64,000 bases of DNA, taken from NCBI GenBank assembly GCA_946894095.1, contig OX335644.1, positions 19,201,595-19,265,594 of the forward strand, read 5' to 3'. A program made the translations under genes and the position numbers. This document shows, one piece after another, positions 21,997-32,898 of the stretch. Numbering within the stretch: the stretch's first letter is position 1; each line of letters begins with the position of its first letter. The notes beneath the pieces are model-generated. The model was not told the DNA's origin. It was given only the letters and a program-made list of their open reading frames with translations, and did no database searches. The stretch is from Incurvaria masculella (lineage: Eukaryota > Arthropoda > Insecta > Lepidoptera > Incurvariidae).

Positions 21997-22059
21997 GTGG
22001 TGGAGAGACTCCTGGCGGCCGGCGCGGATCCTAATGCCCCGTGCCGCGACAGCGACGAT
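21997..22059 (+). CDS. Lrrk: Lrrk exon 9 (ankyrin repeat, second half)
   Basis: A 63-nt exon between TATGCTTAG and GAT|GTGAGT, phase 0 at both ends. It encodes VVERLLAAGADPNAPCRDSD plus one Asp, the second helix and loop of an ankyrin repeat. The next intron holds the 54-bp satellite array. Confidence 0.9.
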
Positions 22060-22260
22060 GTGAGTATAGCTCAGTCAGTTCTTCTGTTTAACTCTAATAA
22101 AGCTTATTTTGTCACTTTTTGTAAATTTTAAACACTCTACTAAATCATTCTTTTTACGCAAGTTGAGCCCTAGAATTTACTATATAGTTCTTCTATATTC
22201 TCAATAAATATTGATATCCATTAAAGCTTAGTGTTAGCGTTATGCTTGATTTAAATATAA

Positions 22261-22545
22261 AACCTGCCAAGTGCGAGTCGGACGAAGGGTTCCGTACCAT
22301 GGTACAAGATTTAACACAAAAAAAAATTTGTATGGGGGCCCCCCCTTTAATTTTTATATATTTTTTAATGTGCCTATTTGTTATACCGGCAAAATAAATA
22401 CACACTCGTGAAAGTTTCAGCTGCCTACCTATTACAGTTCATGAGATACAGCCTTGTGACAGACGGACGGACGGACGGACGGACGGACAGCGGAGGCTTA
22501 GTAATAGGGTTCTGTTTTTACCTTTTGGGTATGGAACCCTAAAAA
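22261..22545 (+). repeat. Lepidopteran GAGTCGGACTCGCAC repeat, head-damaged copy
   Basis: Starts AACCTGCCAAGTGCGAGTCG (with the ACTCGCACA part deleted) and ends GGGTATGGAACCCTAAAAA. It lies directly before the satellite array. Confidence 0.75.
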
Positions 22546-22559
22546 CCCTTAGGCTTCCT

Positions 22560-25500
22560 TTGTCCTTCTTCGCCCTTTACAATAAAGCAATTTTTGTGCT
22601 AAAATATCAGTGTACCTTCCTTCGCCCTTGGCAATACGGTGATTTTCTCGACAGAATCTCAGACAAAGTTAAGCTTCCGTTGTCCTTTGCACTGAGGCGA
22701 TTTTCACACCAAACTCTCTGTCAAGATTATCCTTCCTCCTTTGCAATAAGGCGATTTTCACTCCAAACTCTCTGTCAATATTATCCTTCGTCCTTTGCAA
22801 TAAGGCGATTTTCACTCCAAACTCTCTGTCAATATTATCCTTCGTCCTTTGCAATAGTGCGATTTTCACGCCCAACTCTCTGTCAATATTATCCTTCGTC
22901 CTTTGCAATAGTGCGATTTTCACGCCCAACTCTCTGTCAATATTATCCTTCGTCCTTTGCAATAAGGCGATTTTCACTCCAAACTCTCTGTCAATATTAT
23001 CCTTCGTCCTTTGCAATAGTGCGATTTTCACGCCCAACTCTCTGTCAATATTATCCTTCGTCCTTTGCAATAAGGCGATTTTCACTCCTAACTCTGTCAA
23101 TATTATCCTTCGTCCTTTGCAATAGTGCGATTTTCACGCCCAACTCTCTGTCAATATTATCCTTCGTCCTTTGCAATAAGGCGATTTTCACTCCAAATCT
23201 CTGTCAATATTATCCTTCGTCCTTTGCAATAGTGCGATTTTCACGCCCAACTCTCTGTCAATATTATCCTTCGTCCTTTGCAATAAGGCGATTTTCACTC
23301 CAAATCTCTGTCAATATTATCCTTCGTCCTTTGCAATAGTGCGATTTTCACGCCCAACTCTCTGTCAATATTATCCTTCGTCCTTTGCAATAAGGCGATT
23401 TTCACTCCAAACTCTCTGTCAATATTATCCTTCGTCCTTTGCAATAGTGCGATTTTCACGCCCAACTCTCTGTCAATATTATCCTTCGTCCTTTGCAATA
23501 GTGCGATTTTCACGCCCAACTCTCTGTCAATATTATCCTTCGTCCTTTGCAATAAGACGATTTTCACGCCAAACTCTCTGTCAATATTATCCTTCATCCT
23601 TTGCAATAGGGCGACTTTCACGCCAAACTCTCTGTCAATATTATCCTTCGTCCTTTGCAATAGTGCGATTTTCACGCCCAACTCTCTGTCAATATTATCC
23701 TTCGTCCTTTGCAATAAGACGACTTTCACTCCAAACTCTCTGTCAATATTATCCTTCGTCCTTTGCAATAGTGCGATTTTCACGCCAAACTCTCTGTCAA
23801 TATTATCCTTCATCCTTTGCAATAGGGCGACTTTCACCCCAAACTCTCTGTCAATATTATCCTTCGTCCTTTGCAATAAGGCGATTTTCACGCCAAACTC
23901 TCTGTCAATATTATCCTTCGTCCTTTGCAATAGTGCGATTTTCACGCCCAACTCTCTGTCAATATTATCCTTCGTCCTTTGCAATAGTGCGATTTTCACG
24001 CCCAACTCTCTGTCAATATTATCCTTCGTCCTTTGCAATAAGACGACTTTCACTCCAAACTCTCTGTCAATATTATCCTTCGTCCTTTGCAATAGTGCGA
24101 TTTTCACGCCAAACTCTCTGTCAATATTATCCTTCATCCTTTGCAATAAGACGACTTTCACTCCAAACTCTCTGTCAATATTATCCTTCGTCCTTTGCAA
24201 TAGTGCGATTTTCACGCCCAACTCTCTGTCAATATTATCCTTCGTCCTTTGCAATAGTGCGATTTTCACGCCCAACTCTCTGTCAATATTATCCTTCGTC
24301 CTTTGCAATAAGACGACTTTCACTCCAAACTCTTTGTCAATATTATCCTTCGTCCTTTGCAATAGTGCGATTTTCACGCCAAACTCTCTGTCAATATTAT
24401 CCTTCATCCTTTGCAATAAGACGACTTTCACTCCAAACTCTCTGTCAATATTATCCTTCGTCCTTTGCAATAGTGCGATTTTCACGCCCAACTCTCTGTC
24501 AATATTATCCTTCGTCCTTTGCAATAAGACGACTTTCACTCCAAACTCTCTGTCAATATTATCCTTCGTCCTTTGCAATAGTGCGATTTTCACGCCAAAC
24601 TCTCTGTCAATATTATCCTTCATCCTTTGCAATAGGGCGACTTTCACCCCAAACTCTCTGTCAATATTATCCTTCGTCCTTTGCAATAAGGCGATTTTCA
24701 CGCCAAACTCTCTGTCAATATTATCCTTCGTCCTTTGCAATAGTGCGATTTTCACGCCCAACTCTCTGTCAATATTATCCTTCGTCCTTTGCAATAGTGC
24801 GATTTTCACGCCCAACTCTCTGTCAATATTATCCTTCGTCCTTTGCAATAAGACGACTTTCACTCCAAACTCTCTGTCAATATTATCCTTCGTCCTTTGC
24901 AATAGTGCGATTTTCACGCCAAACTCTCTGTCAATATTATCCTTCGTCCTTTGCAATAAGACGACTTTCACTCCAAACTCTCTGTCAATATTATCCTTCG
25001 TCCTTTGCAATAGTGCGATTTTCACGCCAAACTCTCTGTCAATATTATCCTTCGTCCTTTGCAATAAGGCGATTTTCACTCCAAATCTCTGTCAATATTA
25101 TCCTTCGTCCTTTGCAATAGTGCGATTTTCACGCCCAACTCTCTGTCAATATTATCCTTCGTCCTTTGCAATAAGGCGATTTTCACTCCAAACTCTCTGT
25201 CAATATTATCCTTCGTCCTTTGCAATAGTGCGATTTTCACGCCCAACTCTCTGTCAATATTATCCTTCGTCCTTTGCAATAAGACGATTTTCACGCCAAA
25301 CTCTCTGTCAATATTATCCTTCATCCTTTGCAATAGGGCGACTTTCACGCCAAACTCTCTGTCAATATTATCCTTCGTCCTTTGCAATAGTGCGATTTTC
25401 ACGCCCAACTCTCTGTCAATATTATCCTTCGTCCTTTGCAATAAGACGACTTTCACTCCAAACTCTCTGTCAATATTATCCTTCGTCCTTTGCAATAGTG

Positions 25501-26220
25501 CGATTTTCACGCCAAACTCTCTGTCAATATTATCCTTCATCCTTTGCAATAGGGCGACTTTCACCCCAAACTCTCTGTCAATATTATCCTTCGTCCTTTG
25601 CAATAAGGCGATTTTCACGCCAAACTCTCTGTCAATATTATCCTTCGTCCTTTGCAATAGTGCGATTTTCACGCCCAACTCTCTGTCAATATTATCCTTC
25701 GTCCTTTGCAATAGTGCGATTTTCACGCCCAACTCTCTGTCAATATTATCCTTCGTCCTTTGCAATAAGACGACTTTCACTCCAAACTCTCTGTCAATAT
25801 TATCCTTCGTCCTTTGCAATAGTGCGATTTTCACGCCAAACTCTCTGTCAATATTATCCTTCATCCTTTGCAATAGGGCGACTTTCACCCCAAACTCTCT
25901 GTCAATATTATCCTTCGGCCTTTGCAATAAGGCGATTTTCACGCCAAACTCTCTGTCAATATTATCCTTCGTCCTTTGCAATAAGGTTATTTTCACGCCA
26001 AACTCTCTGTCAATATTGACCTTCCTTCGTCTTTTGCAATACGGTGGTCTTCACAAAACATTTACCTTCTTTCGCCTTTTGTAATACAATGATTTTCGCG
26101 CCATAGTTTTGTGTCAATATTAACCTTCTTTCGCCCTTTGAAATGAGGCGATTTTCACGGCAATAGCTATGTCAATCTCGTCCTTCTTTCGCCTCTTGCC
26201 ACTAGGCGATTTTTGCGCCA
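22560..26220. repeat. 54-bp satellite array, about 62 units, inside an Lrrk intron
   Basis: The consensus contains CTCTGTCAATATTATCCTTC and CTTTGCAATA(A/G), with variant blocks GTGCGATTTTCACGCCCAA, AGACGACTTTCACTCCAAA and GGGCGACTTTCACGCCAAA. The 54-bp period equals 18 codons, so both strands stay open for hundreds of codons. Edge units (22560-22700 and 26030-26220) are more diverged than the core. A few units lack one base, which shifts the frame. I regard the long open frames as a by-product of periodicity. Confidence 0.95.
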
Positions 26221-26312
26221 AAAACTCAGTCGGCAGAAGAGAAGTTGCTTTAAAAACACTTGTAGAATAAGCCTCGTATAGCCAGCCTATTACATGTGCG
26301 TGTGATGTGCAG

Positions 26313-26433
26313 CTGAGCCCGACGGCGGAGGGCGGCGCGCGCAGCTCGCGGGCGCGGCCGCGCAGCACGTCGGCGCTGCCCGGCCCGCGCCGCTCCTCGC
26401 CCTCGCCCTCGCCCTGCCGCCGTGCCTACGACG
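26313..26433 (+). CDS. Lrrk: Lrrk exon 10 (Ser/Pro/Arg-rich linker)
   Basis: The acceptor is GATGTGCAG and the donor ACG|GTCAGT. The frame starts LSPTAEGGARSSRARPRSTS and ends with SPSPSPCRRAYDG. It leaves one base for exon 11. The stretch is basic and serine-rich, so it may be phosphorylated (inference). Confidence 0.8.
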
Positions 26434-26773
26434 GTCAGTCAGTCAGCATATACATACATATCATACAAATCACATAACTTGAAATAAGCTACGTACCTGC
26501 TTAGTACGAAAAAGTATATTTACTTAAGTCAACCTAAGACTGGCTCTAGCGTCAGATGCCAAATACGATTTTGGTGATGACGGCAATATGTTTGAATGTT
26601 CAATCTTTGCAGTCAATGTCCGCAACGCAGATCAAGCGTTAAATAAATGTATGTAGGTATAATCTTAAACACTGTGTTAGTAGGAGGCATTCATAAGGGA
26701 GGAGGGACTGTAGGAGAATTTCAAATTGGGGGTATACAGCCGGCGGCGAAATTGGTAGACGCAATACCCGCGA

Positions 26774-27410
26774 GTGGTATGTTTCCTGTTTCGCATCCAG
26801 CCTTGCAGTATATCTCAAACTGATGTACACAATAAATACCAATACAATTCAAACTCGAGGAAACACTTTATAACCAATCGTGTAGTTGAGTCGTGGAACA
26901 AACTCCCGGAGGAAGTAATTAGTGCCGCTTCAGTGAACAGCTTTAAAAACCGGCCAAGTGCGAGTCGGACTCGCACACGAAGGGTTCCGTACCATCGTAG
27001 GAAAAAAAAACAAAAAAATCACTTTTTTTGTATGGGAGCCCCCTTTAATTTTAATTATTTTTTAATCTTACCTATTTGTTGTTATAGCGGCAAAATAAAT
27101 ACACACTCTGTGAAAATTTCAGCTGTCTACCTGTTACGGTTACTGAGATACAGCCCTGTGACAGACGGACAGACGGACGGACGGACGGACGGACGGACGG
27201 ACGGACCGCGGAGGCTTAGTAATAGGGTTCCGTTTTCACCCTTTGGGTACGGAACCCTAAAAACAGACTTGACACTCATACAAAAAATCAAAAACTTTAG
27301 ACTTTTTACAGGAATAAAAAAAAACAAGTGCACCCCCAGTTACAAACTTAGATGTACACGCATGAGCTTTAATTTGCTAGTGTATCGAGGCAATAATAAT
27401 AATATATTCG
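26774..27410 (+). mobile_element. LINE ORF2 C-terminal fragment split by a repeat insertion
   Basis: The frame SRKHFITNRVVESWNKLPEE is the C-terminal signature of CR1/RTE-like LINE proteins. At 26950-27262 a GAGTCGGACTCGCAC repeat (with a long (GACG)n tract) is inserted after AACAGCTTTAAAAA. The LINE 3' UTR resumes at CAGACTTGACAC and ends in an (AAT)n tail. The copy at 62221 lacks this insertion. Confidence 0.75.
26950..27262 (+). repeat. Lepidopteran GAGTCGGACTCGCAC repeat nested in a LINE
   Basis: Complete copy with both ends (CCGGCCAAGTGCGAGTCGG and GGTACGGAACCCTAAAAA) inside the LINE fragment. An expanded GACG tract lies at 27170-27206. Confidence 0.8.
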
Positions 27411-27599
27411 TAAAGTAGTTATTTTTACTGGGCTCTTTCTTCAATTAATGTGTCCTTGCTTCACGGTCGATTATACATACATACATACAAATCACATTCC
27501 ATATTTCAACATTGATTAACTCGGCCGTCTCTTCGTGCAATCGGGGCTTAGGCTTCGCGCCGCTGGTCTACCGCGGCTGACGGATACTTGTGTTGTCAG

Positions 27600-27781
27600 C
27601 GGTCGGCGCGGGCGGCGGCGGCGGGGCGCTGACGCCGCTGGGTATGGCGGCGCGCGCGCGCTCGCACCGGCTCGCCGAGCTGCTGCTGGCGCACGGCGCG
27701 ACGGACGCGCACTGCGTGGCGCTGCGCGAGGCGGCGCAGCAGCGCGACGAGCCCATGCTCGCCCGCCTGCTCGCCACTAAG
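27600..27781 (+). CDS. Lrrk: Lrrk exon 11 (ankyrin repeats)
   Basis: After acceptor TGTTGTCAG the frame reads GALTPLGMAARARSHRLAEL and LLAHGATDAHCVALREAAQQ, two ankyrin units. It takes two bases to finish the exon-10 codon and ends in phase 0 at AAG|GTCCGC. Confidence 0.9.
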
Positions 27782-27990
27782 GTCCGCGCGCTCGATATGT
27801 TACCCCGTTAGGTATGCGTGGGCATGAATGTTCTGGGTGCAAACGCCATGTCTGTAAAGCTCTAACATAGTCAGTGACATATCATACCGATTTAAGAAGT
27901 TTTTAAATTTATCTCGCTATGTTTGCAAGTATATATATATATATATTTCTCGTAAAATTGGTCTTACTCAGCCATAAATACGGATTGCAG

Positions 27991-28154
27991 GCGTACGCCG
28001 ATCCGGAGTACAAGATAAACCGGAGTGTTGTGGCCGAGTCAGTGTTCACTAGCGAGCGCGCGGCCGATGCGTCACTAACCTACAGCGCCATCTCACCGGG
28101 TACGCCCGTCGCGCTCAACTGGAGCGAGCTGCGCGCGCAGCTCAACAAAATACG
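27991..28154 (+). CDS. Lrrk: Lrrk exon 12 (linker between ankyrin and LRR)
   Basis: The acceptor GGATTGCAG and donor ACG|GTACTC enclose an open frame starting AYADPEYKINRSVVAESVFT and ending NWSELRAQLNKIR. It leaves two bases that combine with exon 13. It is less GC-biased than its neighbours but its phases fit exactly. Confidence 0.85.
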
Positions 28155-28184
28155 GTACTCCACTCATCCTTTTTAGTGTAGCCG

Positions 28185-28282
28185 TACTGATGAAGGGAAG
28201 CTCCTGGCATGGCACCTAATTCCTTCGGGAATGTGGTGTATTGGGCTGATATTATGACGGTAGTTGTGTGGTATTAGTTGAT
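28185..28282 (+). mobile_element. SINE 3' end fragment
   Basis: GGCATGGCACCTAATTCCTT and GGTAGTTGTGTGGTATTAG. Confidence 0.6.
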
Positions 28283-28545
28283 GGCCGCCTGCCTGGGCGA
28301 CTTATCGTGGCAATCTTTGTGAGAGCTTAGAACTTAGAGCTTAGATAGAGCACAATACCATAATACCTCTCAACAAATGTAGTGCTGATTGTTACCATTC
28401 TCAAAAAAAAGAAAACAATGTGGACTTAAGTGACAACCTTGTGACACACCAACTGTTTAATCTAGAACCGTTCACTGTTGCTCGTAGTGCGAGGCTTCTG
28501 GCATATAGTTCCTCAGTGAAACTTTTTAATACTTAGGATTTTCTA

Positions 28546-29095
28546 TTAAGGTGGCCCAACCCGGCCTATCTCATTCGCGGGCACGGTACAAAACCGTGCT
28601 GTTGCGCTCTGGGACCTTCTCTGTTTCAAAGAATAAGACAGGCTTCGTGATGAGGAACATGCAACATGTCCACAAAAAAGACAATGTGCATAGTGTATGA
28701 TTTGGTAAGATTTACGAAAATTTTAATTTCAAAATGACTTATAGCTAAAAGTAAACCACGACCGCTGTAGAAAAAAATCGAACAAAAACCAAATATATTT
28801 TAAATCTTGTAAATAAGCTATGTCTGATGACTAATCTTTTTAAGATATTCTTAAAATATGATAAACATTGCGTAATCCACCTCCAAAGTTATTGTATAAA
28901 ACGCGCAAAAAATTCGAACTTTCGGACCTTATAACTTAGAAACCAAACATAATTTTACAATGCCAATGGTCATCAGACATCTAGTTCGATCAAGTAAAGC
29001 TATTTTGAGAAAAAATTTGGATCTCTGATAAGAAATATGGGCGTGATCTTCTTTCCCCTTTTGTATGAGGAGATGAGCGGGATGGGCCACCTTAA
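28546..29095. mobile_element. TTAA-flanked MITE, copy 3 (550 bp)
   Basis: TTAAGGTGGCCCAACCCGGC at the left and AGCGGGATGGGCCACCTTAA at the right. Same orientation as copy 1. It ends 44 bp before Lrrk exon 13. Confidence 0.8.
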
Positions 29096-29139
29096 AGGAA
29101 GTAATGGAATACTGTTAAATTTTTCCCGACGTTGAGCAG

Positions 29140-29286
29140 GGTGCGGTGGCTGCGGCAGGCGGTGCTGCACGTGAACCCGAAGCTGAGCGACGGCAGTGCC
29201 GCGCTGCTTGCACTCACACGCATCGACATCTCCGGCAACGAGCTGCGCGAACTTCCCGCCACACTCTTCACGCTCGCCAGCCTGCG
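29140..29286 (+). CDS. Lrrk: Lrrk exon 13 (first leucine-rich repeat)
   Basis: The acceptor GTTGAGCAG follows an intron carrying a TTAA MITE that ends 44 bp earlier. The frame contains LTRIDISGNELRELPATLFT, a canonical LRR (LxxLxLxxNxLxxLP). The donor CG|GTGAGT leaves two bases. Confidence 0.92.
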
Positions 29287-29309
29287 GTGAGTGACATGCG
29301 TAGCCGATA

Positions 29310-29474
29310 CGTACTTTGTAGGGTTAAGCCCGCCGGGTTGGTACCACCTCATTGTTTGAAACTATTGTTGAAGCGGCTATGAAAAATTATCCATGTTTCA
29401 TACTCAACTCATAAAGGGAAGGTGGCATGGCACCGAATTCGTTCGGCATTAAGTGTATTAGACCAATATCATAT
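29310..29474 (+). mobile_element. SINE body interrupted by the antisense BEL LTR
   Basis: GGTTAAGCCCGCCGGGTTGG and AAGGTGGCATGGCACCGAAT; it stops at ATATCATAT where the LTR-like sequence begins. Confidence 0.55.
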
Positions 29475-30310
29475 ATCACGCCCGGTTTCGCGGGTGGGTG
29501 TTGGCTGGCTGAAGAAGAAGCCTCACGGCACTACAGCACTAACAAAAGCCCTCCACGACCCGTAGCCCGCACCAAACACTCACTCGAAACCGCACCCTGC
29601 ACAAAATACACGTGTCGTTGGCCTTCACAAAATCAAGCCTCACTTCAGCTCGGGCGACTCATTGTGACAGCTCCATACAACACAGTCACACACAAAACAG
29701 ACCGTACTATGGTCGCGCGAACTCGGCAATGCGTGATTCTAGCATTCTATATCAGTTACTTAACTAAACATCCCCCCGACCCAGAACCAAGTCGTCCGTC
29801 ATTCTATTGGTAAACTAGACAATGTTGCAACAGCTCGCTTAAGAACGGAGTCGACCATCAGGCTACTCTAGCGGTACCATCTGTACCTGAGAACAAGTTA
29901 CCGATGCGGCCACGCCTCCAGCACAATGGTGGTAGGTTCGCATCCTTAACTAGAACAAGATCTCCTATATTAGAGTCCGATCCGTCTTCTTAAGGCACTG
30001 CTGTAAATTCTGCAAGTGACCAGCGATGCCAGAAGTTTTGACTCAATTCCTGAAGCATCTCAAAGCAGGTCAGCCTAGATGATTTTACTTCTAAAAATGG
30101 CCGTTCCGGCAGCGCATTAATTGCCAATTAGGAAATGACCTGGAGTCAGGGCCTCTTAGTCATTTGGGTCTTAAGACAAAGGACTCATTGGACGCGAAAC
30201 TCAAAATAGCCTCTATTTTACAGAACACTGTTGCTAACTCCTCCTATCGCTGCTGCCCACAACAAGGAAAACCCGAGCGATGTATCATGTACTAAGTGCC
30301 GTGACAGGAC
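29475..30310 (-). pseudogene. 3' end of a second, decayed BEL/Pao element (pol fragment plus LTR)
   Basis: On the minus strand, 30300 down to 29850 reads in shifting frames ELATVFCKIEAIL, LTPGHFLIGN, CFEMLQELSQNFWHRW and GDLVLVKDANLPPLCWRRGR. This is the C-terminal end of BEL/Pao integrase; the intact element here has the corresponding WQLLQAFQQNFWSRW. Stops and frameshifts break it. A purine tract at about 29775-29788 and TGTTTAGTTAAG mark the start of its 3' LTR, which runs down to about 29475. Confidence 0.75.
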
Positions 30311-31600
30311 AGGATAAGGGTTCTTTAATTGGCTGCTTATTGTAAATGATGCATGTGGAATATTATCTATTCACAATATCAAGTATGTTACAGCTATTTG
30401 ATTGAGAAATATAATATATTTAAAATACAAAATAATCACAAATTCTCATACATTCATTTATGTAAAACATACTTTTACGTACCAAGCAAGTATGTGGCCT
30501 TTTTCAACGAATGTGATAAATTTGTATGTAAGTAGAATCGGCCGTGAAGCCAGGACATATTAATTAAAGAAAGAGAGAAGCTGGACTTATCAGCAAACCT
30601 ACATTGTCGGCATTGTGTCTACCACTTTCGCCACCAGCTCTATACCTATAATCAATAATCCCGTAATCAATGCCTCCTCCTAACACAGTGTTTAAGATTA
30701 TACATACATTTTATTTAACCCCATTATACTCTTAATATTTTGGAGGTGGTATTGATTAAAGGGATAATGTTACATACATTTTTTTAGCTATAAGAATAAA
30801 AATGTAATTTTTTTTCGAATTTCGGCGAAGTTTCATGTTGGTTTCTCTTCCTCTTTGGTAATCGAAACGTCCTAAAAACGGCTATTTACGTTTAGTTCTG
30901 CGTTATGCAACTATGTCATCAGGTACTGTATTAATACTAATGACGGAAATAATAGTATTAAAATTAGAAACATTTATTATTGCCACTGGAGTAGTAGTAG
31001 TTTAAGGTCCTTTCTTCGGTGAGCTAATCTATTTCCCTAAAATATGGTTGAGAGAGGCAACGGCTGATCCCGGCGTTATTTACTAAAAATAAAAGATAAC
31101 CACATAATAATATCAAATATAATTTTTAATTAAATTCCATCATCATATCTATTTTATGATAACAGCCCATAACAGCTAAATTCCAATCTCCCTAGCACTT
31201 TTGTTTTTGGAAATACTTTTCGATTTGTTTAAATTTCTTACAATTTCAATATACATTTAGAAAAATACTCATCATCAAACATGTACTATTTTAATAGTAT
31301 TTTTTTTAACCATTAATCAGAAAACCAAGTTATCAGAAATAAATCATAATAAATTAAAATAATTATACAGGTCCATTAAAAAAACATTAAACAAAAGCGG
31401 ACCATGATGGGAACCTTGTGGTACCCCAAAATTTGTCATAAACCAATCTAATTGATATTCATAAACAATGACACTTGAGTGTTACATGCTTTGTGAGACA
31501 AGATTTGAACCAACCCAACTTTTCCCAATGGTAAAAAAAAATTGGTGCCAAATGAACAAATTTTTTTACACAAAATATAATTGAAGAAGCAGCTTGGGTT
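30311..31600. other. AT-rich intron stretch, no gene recognised
   Basis: Contains a repeat shared with 26570-26700 and 42825-43000 (for example TAACACAGTGTTTAAGATTA at 30678, in inverse orientation). Otherwise nothing recognisable. Confidence 0.4.
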
Positions 31601-31844
31601 CTACTTCCTCCTAACGCAGAAGGGTCCGCGGCGGACGGCGCCGCGCGGACAGTGCCCGTCGCCCAGACCGTACTGCACGGTGCCGAAGGGCATGAGCACG
31701 AACGGCGCGAGCAGCAGCGCCAGCACGTCGGCGCACGCGGCGCCCACCTCGCGCTCGCTGTACGCGCGCGGCTCGACGCGCGCGTACAGCCGCCGCAGCT
31801 CCGCGCGCGTCCCGTTGTATCCGAGGTCGAGGTGCGGTCGGACG
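31601..31844 (-). CDS. Nested secreted-protein gene, exon 2
   Basis: The acceptor GTCCCCGCAG ends at 31845. The first base completes a Ser codon and the frame continues SVRPHLDLGYNGTRAELRRL, then CADVLALLLAPFVLMPFGTV, and ends GPFCVRRK with a stop at 31601-31603. Both exons total 438 nt, giving a 145-residue protein with three Cys after the signal region. The intron (31845-32129) is mostly an antisense-inserted SINE fragment. The protein could be a secreted factor or a processed peptide; function unknown. Confidence 0.72.
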
Positions 31845-31924
31845 CTGCGGGGACGATAGTACACTTTAGCTGCACAGAGTTCTAAAATGAAGTCATTGCT
31901 GCGCGGACGATAAGTTTTAAGCTC

Positions 31925-32105
31925 TTGGTCCCTTTCCTACTTACCAGGTGGTAGGGTTGCACCCATTTAGGTTAGTACCCAAATGAAAATCGTCGGAGCA
32001 GCAATAAACTGTCCATTTTTTTCGTCCAGTTCAATATAGCTGTGCTTGTACTGGCATGGCCCCTTGTTTCTTCGGGCCATGCCAGTCTTAAATTTGACAT
32101 AAACA
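31925..32105 (+). mobile_element. SINE fragment inside the nested gene's intron
   Basis: CAGGTGGTAGGGTTGCACCC, then TCCAGTTCAATATAGCTGTG and CTGGCATGGCCCC. It fills most of the intron of the minus-strand gene. Confidence 0.6.
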
Positions 32106-32129
32106 TGTGAAAACAGTCTACTTCCTTAC

Positions 32130-32323
32130 CTATCATCCAAACTGGCTGTGTCGTTCCTCACTGGAACAGTTAAAACCGGAATGGAGCCGGTGTCCATCGG
32201 CGCGCTATCCAGGCCCGGCGGGCTGTCCGGGCCCGGCATGCTGTCCGGAGCCGGGGCACTGTCCTGCCCGCCGGCCGCCAGCAGCGAAGCACCGAGAAGG
32301 CACAGGACTACCCAAACACGCAT
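32130..32323 (-). CDS. Nested secreted-protein gene, exon 1 (signal peptide)
   Basis: On the minus strand, within an Lrrk intron, an ATG at 32323 opens MRVWVVLCLLGASLLAAGGQ. This is a textbook signal peptide: a basic start, a hydrophobic core and a small-residue cleavage region. A Pro/Asp/Ser-rich stretch with repeated PGPDSPPGLDS-like units follows. The exon ends GATAG|GTAAGG, a strong donor on this strand, leaving two bases. I do not recognise the family. Confidence 0.75.
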
Positions 32324-32839
32324 GACTGAAATTGACTGGAAGTAAAACATTGGTGTTAGTTTTGTCAGACTACGAAAACTTACCTAAGGACAACGATGCG
32401 GTGCTGATGATGCGTCCTTCGATGGAGGCGAAATGGAGGTTAAATTCCACTATGGTGTGAATGAAATGACTAATGCTGACATTCAAAGACAGTTCTTTGC
32501 TTTTTTAATTTTCCCACTTGAGAACCGTTTTCTTGCACTTCTGGGACGAGCTGAGCGTTGATATCGATTTTTTGTCCTTTTGTGCACTCGGCCCTTAGAC
32601 TTATTGCAAAAATAAATGGCCAACTAATTCACAGGCGAAAATGTCTAATTTTTTTTAAGCAAATTTCAAATAAGAGACAGTTGTCATTTACCTGTGAAGT
32701 CGGCGTGCATGAGAGTAAGGCGCGGTGCGTGGCTGATGGGCGAGTGGCAGCCACCGCACCGTCTGGACTCGTTTGATAAAATATACTTCCTTCCTCCTTA
32801 TGTATTCTTGGGTTCTTTCCGTGTCGAGAAGGAATGACT

Positions 32840-32898
32840 ATTTAACAGGATAAATGCAATAAATGTGATGTATATTCATTGCATTTATCCTGTTAAAT
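32840..32898. other. Hairpin with a 21-bp perfect stem
   Basis: ATTTAACAGGATAAATGCAA and TTGCATTTATCCTGTTAAAT are exact inverses, separated by about 17 nt. Could be a small foldback or a hairpin RNA; no other evidence. Confidence 0.5.

Noticed and set aside
23295..25996. Very long open frames (up to 594 codons) on both strands in the satellite
   Set aside because: The period is 54 bp, a multiple of three, so one stop-free unit stays open when repeated. Both strands are open equally, there are no flanking gene signals, and one-base unit deletions break the frame.
22560..26220. CRISPR-like array
   Set aside because: The repeats are directly contiguous with no unique spacers, in an insect intron.
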